Assembly (NCBI RefSeq): GCF_000372725.1
Contig: NW_005198751.1
Span: 417,809-481,808, forward strand
Length of the DNA stretch: 64,000 nt
Origin: Emiliania huxleyi CCMP1516
Taxonomy: Eukaryota; Haptophyta; Isochrysidales; Noelaerhabdaceae
Reading direction: 5' to 3'
Shown here: piece by piece, positions 1-8,250 of the stretch
How the letters are laid out: every line of letters begins with the position of its first letter
Position numbering within the stretch: the first letter of the stretch is position 1
The notes under the pieces: generated by a model
Told to the model about the DNA's origin: nothing
Databases searched by the model: none
Seen by the model: the letters and a program-made list of their open reading frames with translations, nothing else
Position numbers and translations under genes: made by a program

Positions 1-274
1 CGTCGTGGCGGGCGACGCGGCGCTCCGCTCCAACTCGGCACGGCGCGCGGCCAGGCGAGCTGAGCGCGAGGGCGGCGGCGGCGCGGCGGCGGTGAGCGGC
101 ATCCCGGCGGGGCTGACGCGGGTGGCGACGCTCGACGGGATCGTGGCGCAGATGCGCTCCGGCGAGGTCGACCTCAAGGACGCCCTCCTCGTGCCGAGCC
201 CCGACGCGCTGCGAGCGGCGCAGCAGCTCGTGGCCGAGGGCGGCGGCGCGGCGGCGGCGGCGGCGCCGCGGTAG
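1..274 (+). CDS. 3' end of an unidentified gene (partial)
   Basis: The frame is open from the left edge of the window to a TAG at 272-274, so only the last ~90 residues of a protein are visible. They contain an Arg/Ala/Glu-rich stretch, then a compact segment (GIPAGLTRVATLDGIVAQ...VDLKDALLVPSPDALRAAQQ) that looks globular, then an alanine run at the C terminus. The only in-frame start is a GTG, so the true start lies outside the window. I do not recognise the family. Confidence 0.35.
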   Translation, partial: VVAGDAALRSNSARRAARRAEREGGGGAAAVSGIPAGLTRVATLDGIVAQMRSGEVDLKDALLVPSPDALRAAQQLVAEGGGAAAAAAPR

Positions 275-426
275 GGTTGAAAGGTTCGATAGAGAGAGCG
301 GGCTGCGGGGGAGCCGAGGGGCGACATCCACCCCCCCTCGGAGAGAGAGCAGGCGGCGTATTTTCAAAGTCTCAACATGGCACATGGACTCACGTAGTGG
401 TAGAGTACGCCTCGACCCTGTGTACG

Positions 427-1614
427 TCACCGAGGTGCAGTCCGAGGCGGCGGCGGCGCGGGCGGAGGAGCTATGATGGGAGGAGGAGCGGTCGGTGGCG
501 GCGCAAGCGCCGGCGGCGCTAACAAAGGCGGCTCCAGCGCCGTCGCCGCGGCCGAGGCCGCCGGCCGTGCGGCGAGCGCCTGCGCCAGCGCCCTCCGCGC
601 GTCGGCGCCAATCGCCTTTGGCGGCGGCTTCGGCGGCGGCGCCGCCGGTGCGGCACGCTGGCGCTGCTGCGCCGTGTCGGAGGGTAGGGGCGGGGCGGGG
701 CGCGGCGCGAGGGTCGGCAGGTCGGGCCGCTTGACCTGGTGGAGGAAGTCGCGCGTGGCCGGGTCGTGCTGCTCGGCCGCGGCGGAGGAGGGCGGAGGCG
801 GGTACCACACGGCGGTGGTGCGAGGGAGCGGCACTCGGCCCGGCGAGGGGGGGGAGCCGGAGGGGCAGAGGGAGGGTTCCGCCTGCGCAGCGGGTGGGGG
901 GAGGGGTGGAGTGAGGACGGAGCGGAGGCGGAGGAGGAGGCGAGTGTGGTGAGGGCGGAGGCGGTGGCGAGAGGTCGGCACCTCCCAGGTGTTTGCGGCG
1001 GCGTCGAAGCGCTCGACGCGGAGGTAGGGGAACGAGTCAGCGGACGGCGCCTCCGCCGCCGCCGCCGCCCCGGGCGCCGACCCTCCGACCGCCAAGAACA
1101 TCGAGACCGCGTTGTCGGACGAGTCGTCCACAAAGAGGCAGCGGGCCGGCGAGCGGCCAGAGAGGAGCAGCTCGCGCTGCAGCCAAAACTGGAGCGCCTC
1201 GGGCTTGTTGTACCTCGCGGCGAGGCAGCGCCCCTTGCACGCGATGGGGATGCCGCCGTCGAGCCGTAAAACGCGTGCCGGCGCGCTCGCGAGCGGCGCC
1301 GACCCCGGCTCGGCAAAGAGCTCTGCGAGGCCTAGCTCGCGCAGCTCTCCGGCCAGGCTCTCGAGCGTCGTCTCGGTGGGGCTCTGAGCGGTGATGATGA
1401 TGGTCGTCACGCCGGCCGCCGTCATGTCCGCGAGCGCCGCACGCGCGTCGCTGCCGCCGCGCACGCGCTTGACGCCGCCAGCCACCTGCGTCACCGTCTG
1501 ATCGAAATCAAGCGCGACGAGGTCGCCGGCGGCGAGCCCGCCGGCGCGCCAGACGTCGCCCAGCGTCCCGTGGGCGGGAAGGATGCGCAGCTCGTGTCGC
1601 GGCTCCGCTGACAT
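427..1614 (-). CDS. HAD-like phosphatase-type protein (DUF2608-like)
   Basis: I chose the ATG at 1614 (MSAEPRHEL); the frame is open further upstream but reads as leader sequence. The first ~170 residues carry the haloacid dehalogenase signature: motif I LVALDFDQT with Asp36 and Asp38, motif II as IIITAQ near Thr75, a conserved lysine in ARYNKPEAL near 137, and motif IV LFVDDSSDN with Asp163/Asp164. HAD enzymes usually hydrolyse phosphate esters through an aspartyl-phosphate. The order and spacing resemble the DUF2608 group, whose substrate is unknown. The C-terminal half is Pro/Ala-rich apart from the segment VWYPPPP...DPATRDFLHQVKRPDLP. An in-frame intron is possible between WE|GTGCCG near 990 and an acceptor near 880, which would remove a poorly coding stretch. 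It is tail-to-tail with nothing; the next gene upstream is on the same strand. Confidence 0.6.
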   Translation of the reverse strand: MSAEPRHELRILPAHGTLGDVWRAGGLAAGDLVALDFDQTVTQVAGGVKRVRGGSDARAALADMTAAGVTTIIITAQSPTETTLESLAGELRELGLAELFAEPGSAPLASAPARVLRLDGGIPIACKGRCLAARYNKPEALQFWLQRELLLSGRSPARCLFVDDSSDNAVSMFLAVGGSAPGAAAAAEAPSADSFPYLRVERFDAAANTWEVPTSRHRLRPHHTRLLLRLRSVLTPPLPPPAAQAEPSLCPSGSPPSPGRVPLPRTTAVWYPPPPSSAAAEQHDPATRDFLHQVKRPDLPTLAPRPAPPLPSDTAQQRQRAAPAAPPPKPPPKAIGADARRALAQALAARPAASAAATALEPPLLAPPALAPPPTAPPPIIAPPPAPPPPRTAPR

Positions 1615-1841
1615 GCAGCGAGAGGGTCGCCCCACCCTGCGGCGCGGCCGTCCGATTTCTTCTTTCTTATTTAAATGAAGTGAGGGCGACGTCGGGCGGA
1701 GGCGAACAAAAGGCTGCGTGGGAGGGCTCCGCTCGGACCGAAAATCTCGAGCGAGTCGATTCGGTCCCGCGCATTCGGGTCCGCCGGGACGGTGGCATCT
1801 CAAACCCCTAGACGCACCTCCGTCACGTCACTCTCGCCGCG

Positions 1842-3005
1842 CTACTCGGGCACGAAAGCAATCCCTGTCATCCGCTCCGACAACTCCCACATCTTCGACG
1901 CGACCGCCGCGTCGTCCGCTTCCTTTGAGGGCGGCGTCTTCTTGCCGTCGACGTAGTAGCCGCCGCTGACCGCCGCGCGGTCGAGCTTCGGGTCGGAGGC
2001 GAGGGCGAGTTGCGTCTGCGCTGCCGTGTCGGCGGGCGTCATGAAGTACGCCTGGATCTTTTGCAAGTCGCGTAGCTTGCTCCCGTCGGGATCACCCACG
2101 AGCGCGCCGCTGCCCACGTCCGCCTTGAGGTCCGGCAGTGAGTAGCGGAAGAGGGCGGTGTTGACGAGCCCGGGGGAGACGCTCGAGACGGCGACCTCGA
2201 TCCCCGGCGGGATGCGCCGCTCAAGCTCCTTGGCAAAGAGTACGTTGGCCAGCTTGGACTGCGTGTACGCCGAGCAGAAGGGCGTGCTGCAGTCCTTGTA
2301 CGCGCCGGGCTTCTCCAGGTTGATGTCGTCGAAGCGGATCGTGCCCTTCTTGTGACCGTCGCTCGAGACGACGACGACCCTGGCCGCACCACCGCCCGCG
2401 GCCGCCTTCTTGAGGGCCGGCCAGAGCCGCGCCGTCAGGGCGAAGTGGCCCAAGTGGTTCACCCCGAGATGCCGCTCGAAGCCGTCCTCAGTGGTGGCCC
2501 GCTGCGGAATGGCCATCACGCCGGCATTGAGCATGAGCACATCGCACGGCCGATCTCCCCACCTCTTGGCAAACGACTTGACGGAGCTCAGATCGCCGAG
2601 GTCCAACTCACTCACCTCGAGGGCTCCGTTTTGCGTGACCGCACGGATCCTCTCCTTCGCCTCGGCGCCTTTGGAAGCGTCCCGCACCGCCAGGATGACT
2701 GTCGCGCCAGCAGCCGCCATCTGCGTTGCCGAGGCCAGCCCGAGCCCACTGTTGGCGCCGGTGATGACGACGGTCCGACCAGCGAAGGGAGGGAGAGCTG
2801 CAGCAGACGGGAGGCGGGTCGTGGGCAGCAGCAGTGCCGCGCCGCCAGCGATTGCTGCTCGTCGGCTGGAGATGTGGAGCCCTACCCCACAGCCCCCGAT
2901 TTGCATCGTTGCAATGGCCCGAGCCTCGCCCGTGTAGAGGCTACCCATCCGGGCCGGAGGCGAATGCGAGAAGGCGGTGTTGAAAAGACCCAGGAGAAGC
3001 AGCAT
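1842..3005 (-). CDS. Short-chain dehydrogenase/reductase, plastid-targeted type
   Basis: A single-exon SDR of 387 residues. The Rossmann motif TGANSGLG is at 82-89, NAG at 160-162, the catalytic serine pair near 214-215, and the active-site YTQSK (Tyr247, Lys251). The order and the extra C-terminal region resemble the retinol dehydrogenase/WWOX/protochlorophyllide reductase-like branch of NAD(P)H-dependent reductases; the substrate cannot be told. The N terminus is tripartite: a hydrophobic signal (MLLLLGLF), a basic stretch, then a twin-arginine hydrophobic segment SSRRAAIAGGAALLLP. That is the usual look of a secondary-plastid leader followed by a Tat-type thylakoid signal, so thylakoid lumen location is my inference. 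The ATG at 3005 was chosen because it gives this signal; an upstream in-frame extension runs through repeats. Confidence 0.8.
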   Translation of the reverse strand: MLLLLGLFNTAFSHSPPARMGSLYTGEARAIATMQIGGCGVGLHISSRRAAIAGGAALLLPTTRLPSAAALPPFAGRTVVITGANSGLGLASATQMAAAGATVILAVRDASKGAEAKERIRAVTQNGALEVSELDLGDLSSVKSFAKRWGDRPCDVLMLNAGVMAIPQRATTEDGFERHLGVNHLGHFALTARLWPALKKAAAGGGAARVVVVSSDGHKKGTIRFDDINLEKPGAYKDCSTPFCSAYTQSKLANVLFAKELERRIPPGIEVAVSSVSPGLVNTALFRYSLPDLKADVGSGALVGDPDGSKLRDLQKIQAYFMTPADTAAQTQLALASDPKLDRAAVSGGYYVDGKKTPPSKEADDAAVASKMWELSERMTGIAFVPE

Positions 3006-3148
3006 ACCTCTCGCACGGACGATGACCCGGGTGAACCTTCTTCTACCAGGTTGGATTGAGAGCAGCCTCGCTCTCAATCCTAGAAGTCGAAGGAGGATTG
3101 TGAGCTTTGTACTACAGCTTGAGCAGCACTCCTCCGCACAGAGATGAC

Positions 3149-3281
3149 TGTGAACGCACACTGTCACCTGCGATTTTGGGGCCCGGGGTTGTGCGTTTAT
3201 GTGAACGCATTGGGAACCCGTGCTGGTTGTCGTCTCTGCGCGATTTCGGGCCCGGGGTTCTGCGTTTATGTGAACGCATTT
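3149..3281 (+). repeat. Three copies of a palindromic promoter-region motif
   Basis: The 10-mer TGTGAACGCA occurs at 3149, 3200 and 3269. The second and third copies are preceded by TGCGTTTA, making a hairpin-capable palindrome (TGCGTT, 6-nt spacer, AACGCA), and both follow the shared block GGGCCCGGGGTT. The repeats lie in the 5' region of the dehydrogenase gene (start 3005) and downstream of the AK7-like gene (end 3398). They could be regulatory sites or the remnant of a small tandem duplication. Confidence 0.5.
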
Positions 3282-3397
3282 CGGGCGTCTGGGGAAATTG
3301 GGAGGTTGAGAGAGAGAGAGAGAGATTTTTGAAGACCAACAAGAAATGACGACGATTCTTCTTCTCTGGAGGTTGTGCTTTGTGACCACCACGCAAT

Positions 3398-5368
3398 CTA
3401 GGCCGCTATGGCGTCGTCGGGGTCGCCGGCGGGGCCGTCCACGGGGCTCCGCTTGAGGAGCCACTCGGCGAGGTAGTCGACCGGGTCCTCGGGCTTGATC
3501 TTGCAAACCTCGATGATGCCCTCCGTAAGTGTGGGGATCACGTTGGCCATCAGGTAGTGGCGGAGCGGCTGGGAGCGCACCTCGAGCAGCTCCCGCTCCC
3601 GCTGCTGAAGCTCAGCCGAGCGGCGCTCGTCGTGGGCTTTGCGCCGGGCGCGCTCCGCAGCCTCGGCCTCCGCGAGCGCCTGCTTCTCGGCCGCCTCGGC
3701 CGCGGCCGCCTCGGCCGCCGCCTCGTCCGCGAGCGCCTTTGCCGCCGCCAGCTCCTCCTCGCTCGGCCCATAGTTGCGCGGCGGGCCGAGGTAGATGCGC
3801 GCCTTGGTGAGGAAGGGCTCGGCGGAGGTCGCGTCGCCCGACGCGATGCTGATCGTCTCCACGGCGGCGAGCGCGGGGTGCGCGAGCGGGGACGTCTCGC
3901 TGCCCTCCGCGTTGTGCGTCTCGTAGGTCGCGAGCCGAGCGGCGAGGCTCTCCTCATCCGTGCCCTGCTGCTGCTTCCGCAGCACCTCCTCCTGGGAGGC
4001 CTCGAGGACAATCACAAATTCGGGGGCGGCGGCCTTCGTCGCGGGCGCAGCCGCACCCTCCTCCCCTTCCGCCTCGGCTGCCGGCGGCTCCTCGCCCTCG
4101 CCAGGCGCAGCCTCGGGGAAGAGCAGCTGCGCCTGGGCGAGCGTCTGGAGGCACCCCTCTAGGATGTAGCCCTGGTTCCGGCACCCGAGCGATGTGAGCT
4201 CCCGCGCGAGGACCTTTGCGAGCGTCTCGTCCGACACCGTCCCGCCGGCCGCCTTCACCTCTGCGCCGAGCTCGTCGTCGCCCTCTGCCGCCGCCGCGAG
4301 AGCCGACGGGGCGCGGACCAGCGGCAGCCGGTACTCCTCCGCCACCGCGGCGGCGAGGGCGCCCACGGCAAGGTCGTCGTTGCCGTGGACGAGCAGGCGC
4401 AGCGGGCTGACCTTGCGCGCCTCGCGGTACTCCCGCACCACCGAGGGCATGTTCGCCAGCACGCCCTCCCGCGAGTGCCACGAAAAGCCGAGCTCATCGA
4501 CCGCCGCCGGCCGCAGCCGGATGCCAGCCTGGAAGAACTGATAGTCCTTGGTGGTGAAGACCTGGTCCTGCGTCATGGGTGCCACCAAACCCGTGCCGAG
4601 CTCCTTCGAGAGCGCCTCGGTCACCGCCGCCAGCGTCTGCGGCTCCTGCTGCTGCTGCCCCGCGTCCACCGCGACGAGGTACGGCTTGGCGGGGTCCGCC
4701 GGCAGCAGCGACTCGACGACGGAGCAGAGGTCAGCGACGTGGATGGTTGGGAGCAGGTTGGAGGCGTCGCCAAGCGTCAGCAGCGGCAGTGCTTCTCCGC
4801 TCCACGCGCGCTTGAATAGCGGGTGGAGCACCCCCTCCCCTCCGCCATACGTGAGGCCGGCCGCCACCACGTGCGTCCGCAGTGCCCCGTCGCGCTGGCT
4901 CTTCGTCACGAGCTTCTCGAGCGCCAGCAGCTCCTTGAAATTGACCTGCGGCCGGCGGCGCTTGTACTCGGCCTCTGTCAGCGGCTCCTCCGGAGCGCTC
5001 TCGTCAATTGTTGTGCGTGTCCAGGTCATCACCGACGAGACGCCGACGAGCACCTTTGGCTCTGGGATGCGATCGGCCGGCGGGATCGCTGCGAGCTGCA
5101 TCTCGGCGAGCTCGAGCGCATTGAGGCAGTCCAGAACCGTCATGTCCGCCTCGAGGAAGGCCGCTTCAAGCCCCTCTGGAGTGGGCTCCACCGTCCTCGC
5201 CACCCAGTGAGGCTTGGTCTCGGAGGCCGAGGCGAGCGTTCCGATCACCTCCCACTCCTCCTGCTCGCCGTCCTCTTGCGAGCCCGCATTCCGGTCGGCG
5301 AACCGCTTCGACAGGTGTGAGCCGACGTAGCCGCTCACGTTGTGCACAAAGACCGTCTTGCGCGGCAT
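3398..5368 (-). CDS. AK7: Adenylate kinase 7-like ciliary protein (epimerase-like + AK-like + Dpy-30)
   Basis: 656 residues without an obvious intron, starting at the ATG at 5368 (MPRKTVFVHNVSGYVGSHL). Residues ~1-300 form an NAD-epimerase-like Rossmann domain with the glycine motif VSGYVGS. Residues ~330-500 align in pattern with the adenylate kinase part of AK7, best seen at RNQGYILEGCLQTLAQAQLLF. A charged Glu/Ala-rich coiled coil follows, and the C terminus is a Dpy-30 dimerisation motif (LMANVIPTLTEGIIEVCKIK...DPVDYLAEWLL). This three-part order is that of AK7, which acts in motile cilia and flagella. Oddly, the P-loop position reads LLVHGNDDLAVG and lacks the GxxGxGK lysine, so ATP binding by that domain is doubtful. 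The gene is head-to-head with the next one, ATGs 35 bp apart. Confidence 0.85.
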   Translation of the reverse strand: MPRKTVFVHNVSGYVGSHLSKRFADRNAGSQEDGEQEEWEVIGTLASASETKPHWVARTVEPTPEGLEAAFLEADMTVLDCLNALELAEMQLAAIPPADRIPEPKVLVGVSSVMTWTRTTIDESAPEEPLTEAEYKRRRPQVNFKELLALEKLVTKSQRDGALRTHVVAAGLTYGGGEGVLHPLFKRAWSGEALPLLTLGDASNLLPTIHVADLCSVVESLLPADPAKPYLVAVDAGQQQQEPQTLAAVTEALSKELGTGLVAPMTQDQVFTTKDYQFFQAGIRLRPAAVDELGFSWHSREGVLANMPSVVREYREARKVSPLRLLVHGNDDLAVGALAAAVAEEYRLPLVRAPSALAAAAEGDDELGAEVKAAGGTVSDETLAKVLARELTSLGCRNQGYILEGCLQTLAQAQLLFPEAAPGEGEEPPAAEAEGEEGAAAPATKAAAPEFVIVLEASQEEVLRKQQQGTDEESLAARLATYETHNAEGSETSPLAHPALAAVETISIASGDATSAEPFLTKARIYLGPPRNYGPSEEELAAAKALADEAAAEAAAAEAAEKQALAEAEAAERARRKAHDERRSAELQQRERELLEVRSQPLRHYLMANVIPTLTEGIIEVCKIKPEDPVDYLAEWLLKRSPVDGPAGDPDDAIAA

Positions 5369-5403
5369 GATCTGTAACGAACACACTCATCTTTACGAGT
5401 GGT
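5369..5403. promoter_or_regulatory. Very short bidirectional intergenic region
   Basis: Only 35 bp separate the two divergent start codons (5368 minus, 5404 plus). Transcription start sites must therefore overlap or lie inside the neighbouring coding sequences, and the pair is likely co-expressed. No TATA-like element is obvious. Confidence 0.5.
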
Positions 5404-7971
5404 GTGGCGGCAGCCATGGTCGAGTCGCTCCCGCAGCCGCTCGACAGCGAGAGCTGGCGGTCCTTGCGCCACCGCCTTGCGTGGCTCGTCTCAACGCACC
5501 GAGGCCGGCTTGCAGAGGCGTTTGGCACAGACAAGCCACCGCCGCCGCCGCGAGCACCGCCTCGGCCGCTGGACGCAGCTAGCCTTCTCTCCTACTTTGG
5601 CCTCTCATACGACCCGGCAGCGGACGTGAGCGGCCACTCCCTCTTTACTGCTGCGCACCACAAGCACTCGAGCGTGCTCGCCCTCTGGCATGACCTCGAT
5701 CCTCACGACCTTGTCTCACGCAGAGATGGGCCCGCTGCAGAGCTGCCAACCAGCACGCTTTCATTCGAGCCTCCTGGCGAAAGCGCTTGTCCACTGCATC
5801 GCGTGGCTCGCCCAAACATCAGCGCGGATCGACAACGACTGAGTCTCAAGCTCTTCGCCTTGGATCCGACGAGATTGCAGGGCAGGCGCTCGCTTGGCAA
5901 AGCAGTGGAAGCAATTGGAATGCCGCCGCAGGACCTTCTGTCCCACGCCCTTGCAGAAGCGAGGACAGCCAAGCTGGAGGACGGTCGCCCGCTCGAATTC
6001 GTCGCCGCGCTCTTTGTCCTCGAGGTGGCGAGAATCCGCCACCTGCAGCTCTTTTTGTTTTGGGCGTGCAGCTTCCGCCGCTTCATCCAGGAGGGCAGGC
6101 GAGACTGTCGTGAGCATGGCGCGAGTGTGGAGATCCCTGGCACGGTATCGTCGATGCTGATCGCCGTCGATTCGGATGGGAGGCGGATGCTGCACCCCGC
6201 TGCCGCCGCGGACTTCGAGGAGCTGACGACCTCGCTCGAGCGCGTCTGCGCGCACTTTCTCCCATCGGGCGAAACAGAGAGCGTCACACGCGCTCTTGCG
6301 AGCTGGAGCAAGGTGCTGCATATCGAGATGCAATACCAGATCGCCAAGCAGCCGCTACTTCGCTGTTACGCCAACCTGCGCTTCTTGTCGGTGCACGCAG
6401 AGAACTCGGCCGCCCTAACACAGCTCATCGAGGACGAGCTTGCGCTTCGGCCGAGGGTGGACGTCGATGAGCCGTCGTTTGAAGCCGCCGTTGAGGCTGA
6501 GCTGACAGCGATGAGAATTCGCGCAGCACTGACCGAGCGGGTGCTTGCTATGGTTGCGCGAGAGCGAATGCGTGACGGAAGCTTGGCTGGACTGGGCGAC
6601 CTCGACCCCGCCGCCGAAGTGGCGGCTCTACGAGAGCTGGATGCGCTCTTGCGCCACCTCATCGAGGATGCGGCCGCGTCAGCGCCATGGCTCGGCACGA
6701 CTGCCCGGTGCGAGCTCGAAGCCGTCGTGCTGGCGCAGGTGCTGACTACGTGCGATCGCCAGCAGCCGCCGAGGGCGAACTGCGCCTGGCCGTCACGGGA
6801 AGAAATGCTCGCGTTTGCCGCAGCTCAGCAGGGCACGACAGCGACCGGCCAGCAACATGCGACAGCCACAGAGTCAGCGTTGTCGCTCTGGCCACTGATT
6901 TGCGCGCTGAGGTCCGAGAATGAAGCACTGGGCGAGGTTCTCCGGGCACAGTCACGCCTGGTGGAATGGAGGTCATGGCTGGAAGTCGCGCGTTCCACGG
7001 CGGGAGGAGGCGGCGACAGCGAGGTCCTAGCTCGGGGAGCCCAGTTTGATGCCATGGTGCGTAGCATGGGCGCGGCTGCATTCGGCATGGCGCAAGCCGA
7101 CGAGGGCGCCCGCTCGCTCATGTGCACACTGCTTGCCGAGCGCAGACTGCTGCTAGCTGTGACCGGACAGGCTGCCAGCTTCGACCCCCAAAACCTGCCC
7201 GAGTTGCGAGCGCCCGGCGAACCTCCCCGCAACTGGCCCGTGAGTCGCCTGTGTGCTCCTGCCAGCCCTTTCCCTCCTCCCTGCACGCCTTCTTGCCATC
7301 GCGCGGATCGCCATCGTGCCACCGACATTCTGCTCCTCGCCGAGGAGCAAGCCCGGCAGCGCCTGGAACGAGAGAAGGCGCGTCGGCGGGACGTGCTAGA
7401 GCGGAGGGCGTGCGCGAAAGCCATTGCCGTGGAGGCACCGTTGCTCGCCCGTTCAGAGGCCCTTCGCGACACCTTGCGTGCCGCCGAAGCCAAGCTTCAT
7501 GCGACCGAGGTGGCGGTGACGGAGAGGCAGCGGCAATGCGAGAAAGAACTCGATAGTGACGCAGCGAAAGCAACGGGTCTCGAACCCCGCCACGCCAGGC
7601 AGCCGGCCAGTTGGAGCGATTGCAAAAGCCCCGCGAGGTTGAGAATCTCCTTCGCCGAGCGCCAGGCGCAGGCTCGGCGCGAGCAATCACACCTGCTCGA
7701 TGGCATCGCAGCGCTCGACCGCCGAGCCGAAAGCATCGGCGACACGCGGGACGCCGACTCGTTTCGTGAGACCGCAGCTGAGCTCGCGTTAGCGATGAGT
7801 GCGGAGGCTCAGCTCTCAGCAAGGCTGCGAGACGCTCACGTAAGCCGCTCGGAGATTGAAAAGCGGCTCGAGGCGGCCAGGGTGTACCTTGCAGAGCAGA
7901 CGGCCACGAACGCTTTCCTCGTTCGGCGAGGGGTCGGGGTGGGTCTGGCCGCGAAAGTCAATCAGGTGTGA
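5404..7971 (+). CDS. Unidentified large helical protein, divergent partner of the AK7-like gene
   Basis: An 855-codon frame starting MAAAMVESLPQPLDSESW, rich in Leu, Ala, Arg and Glu and predicted by eye to be mostly helical. Recognisable blocks are LLSYFGLSYDP near 60, VAALFVLEVARIRHLQLFLFWACSFRRF around 200-230, and a coiled-coil-like final third. I do not recognise a named domain; a shared promoter with an AK7-like gene suggests, but does not show, a flagellar role. An in-frame 105-bp intron is likely at 7240-7344 (CCC|GTGAGT to GAG|GAG), joining NWP directly to EQARQRLEREK. The stop at 7969 lies just after CAG|GTGTGA, so the protein may continue into further exons. Confidence 0.6.
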   Translation: MAAAMVESLPQPLDSESWRSLRHRLAWLVSTHRGRLAEAFGTDKPPPPPRAPPRPLDAASLLSYFGLSYDPAADVSGHSLFTAAHHKHSSVLALWHDLDPHDLVSRRDGPAAELPTSTLSFEPPGESACPLHRVARPNISADRQRLSLKLFALDPTRLQGRRSLGKAVEAIGMPPQDLLSHALAEARTAKLEDGRPLEFVAALFVLEVARIRHLQLFLFWACSFRRFIQEGRRDCREHGASVEIPGTVSSMLIAVDSDGRRMLHPAAAADFEELTTSLERVCAHFLPSGETESVTRALASWSKVLHIEMQYQIAKQPLLRCYANLRFLSVHAENSAALTQLIEDELALRPRVDVDEPSFEAAVEAELTAMRIRAALTERVLAMVARERMRDGSLAGLGDLDPAAEVAALRELDALLRHLIEDAAASAPWLGTTARCELEAVVLAQVLTTCDRQQPPRANCAWPSREEMLAFAAAQQGTTATGQQHATATESALSLWPLICALRSENEALGEVLRAQSRLVEWRSWLEVARSTAGGGGDSEVLARGAQFDAMVRSMGAAAFGMAQADEGARSLMCTLLAERRLLLAVTGQAASFDPQNLPELRAPGEPPRNWPVSRLCAPASPFPPPCTPSCHRADRHRATDILLLAEEQARQRLEREKARRRDVLERRACAKAIAVEAPLLARSEALRDTLRAAEAKLHATEVAVTERQRQCEKELDSDAAKATGLEPRHARQPASWSDCKSPARLRISFAERQAQARREQSHLLDGIAALDRRAESIGDTRDADSFRETAAELALAMSAEAQLSARLRDAHVSRSEIEKRLEAARVYLAEQTATNAFLVRRGVGVGLAAKVNQV

Positions 7972-8250
7972 GACACGGCTGTGCCTCAGAGCTCAGTCAC
8001 AGTCTGGCTCTGGGTGGCGCTGTGCTCTGTGCAGATTCCTTCAGTGAAGCCGACACGTACCGCGCACGTCTCTACGTGTCGATGTGTCTCGTGCTCTCGC
8101 GTAGGTCAGTAGCCAGTAGGTCTTACTCTCAGAGTACTGTGTTAGTGCACTACGCTAGCTAAGACTACGGCTAAACGTACAAAGGGCGTCTCTCACACCA
8201 CACGCGCTCAGAGTGACATGCAAACGTACAGAGTACACAATGCCGCCGTC
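7972..8250. other. Intergenic, no gene seen
   Basis: Short spacer between convergent genes. It contains CT/GT-rich text and no open frame with coding character. It could hold the last intron of the gene ending at 7971. Confidence 0.4.

Noticed and set aside
277..310. GGTTCGATAG as a tRNA B box
   Set aside because: No acceptor or anticodon stem can be formed around it.
2352..3059. 235-codon plus frame opposite the dehydrogenase
   Set aside because: Antisense shadow; the SDR motifs settle the strand.
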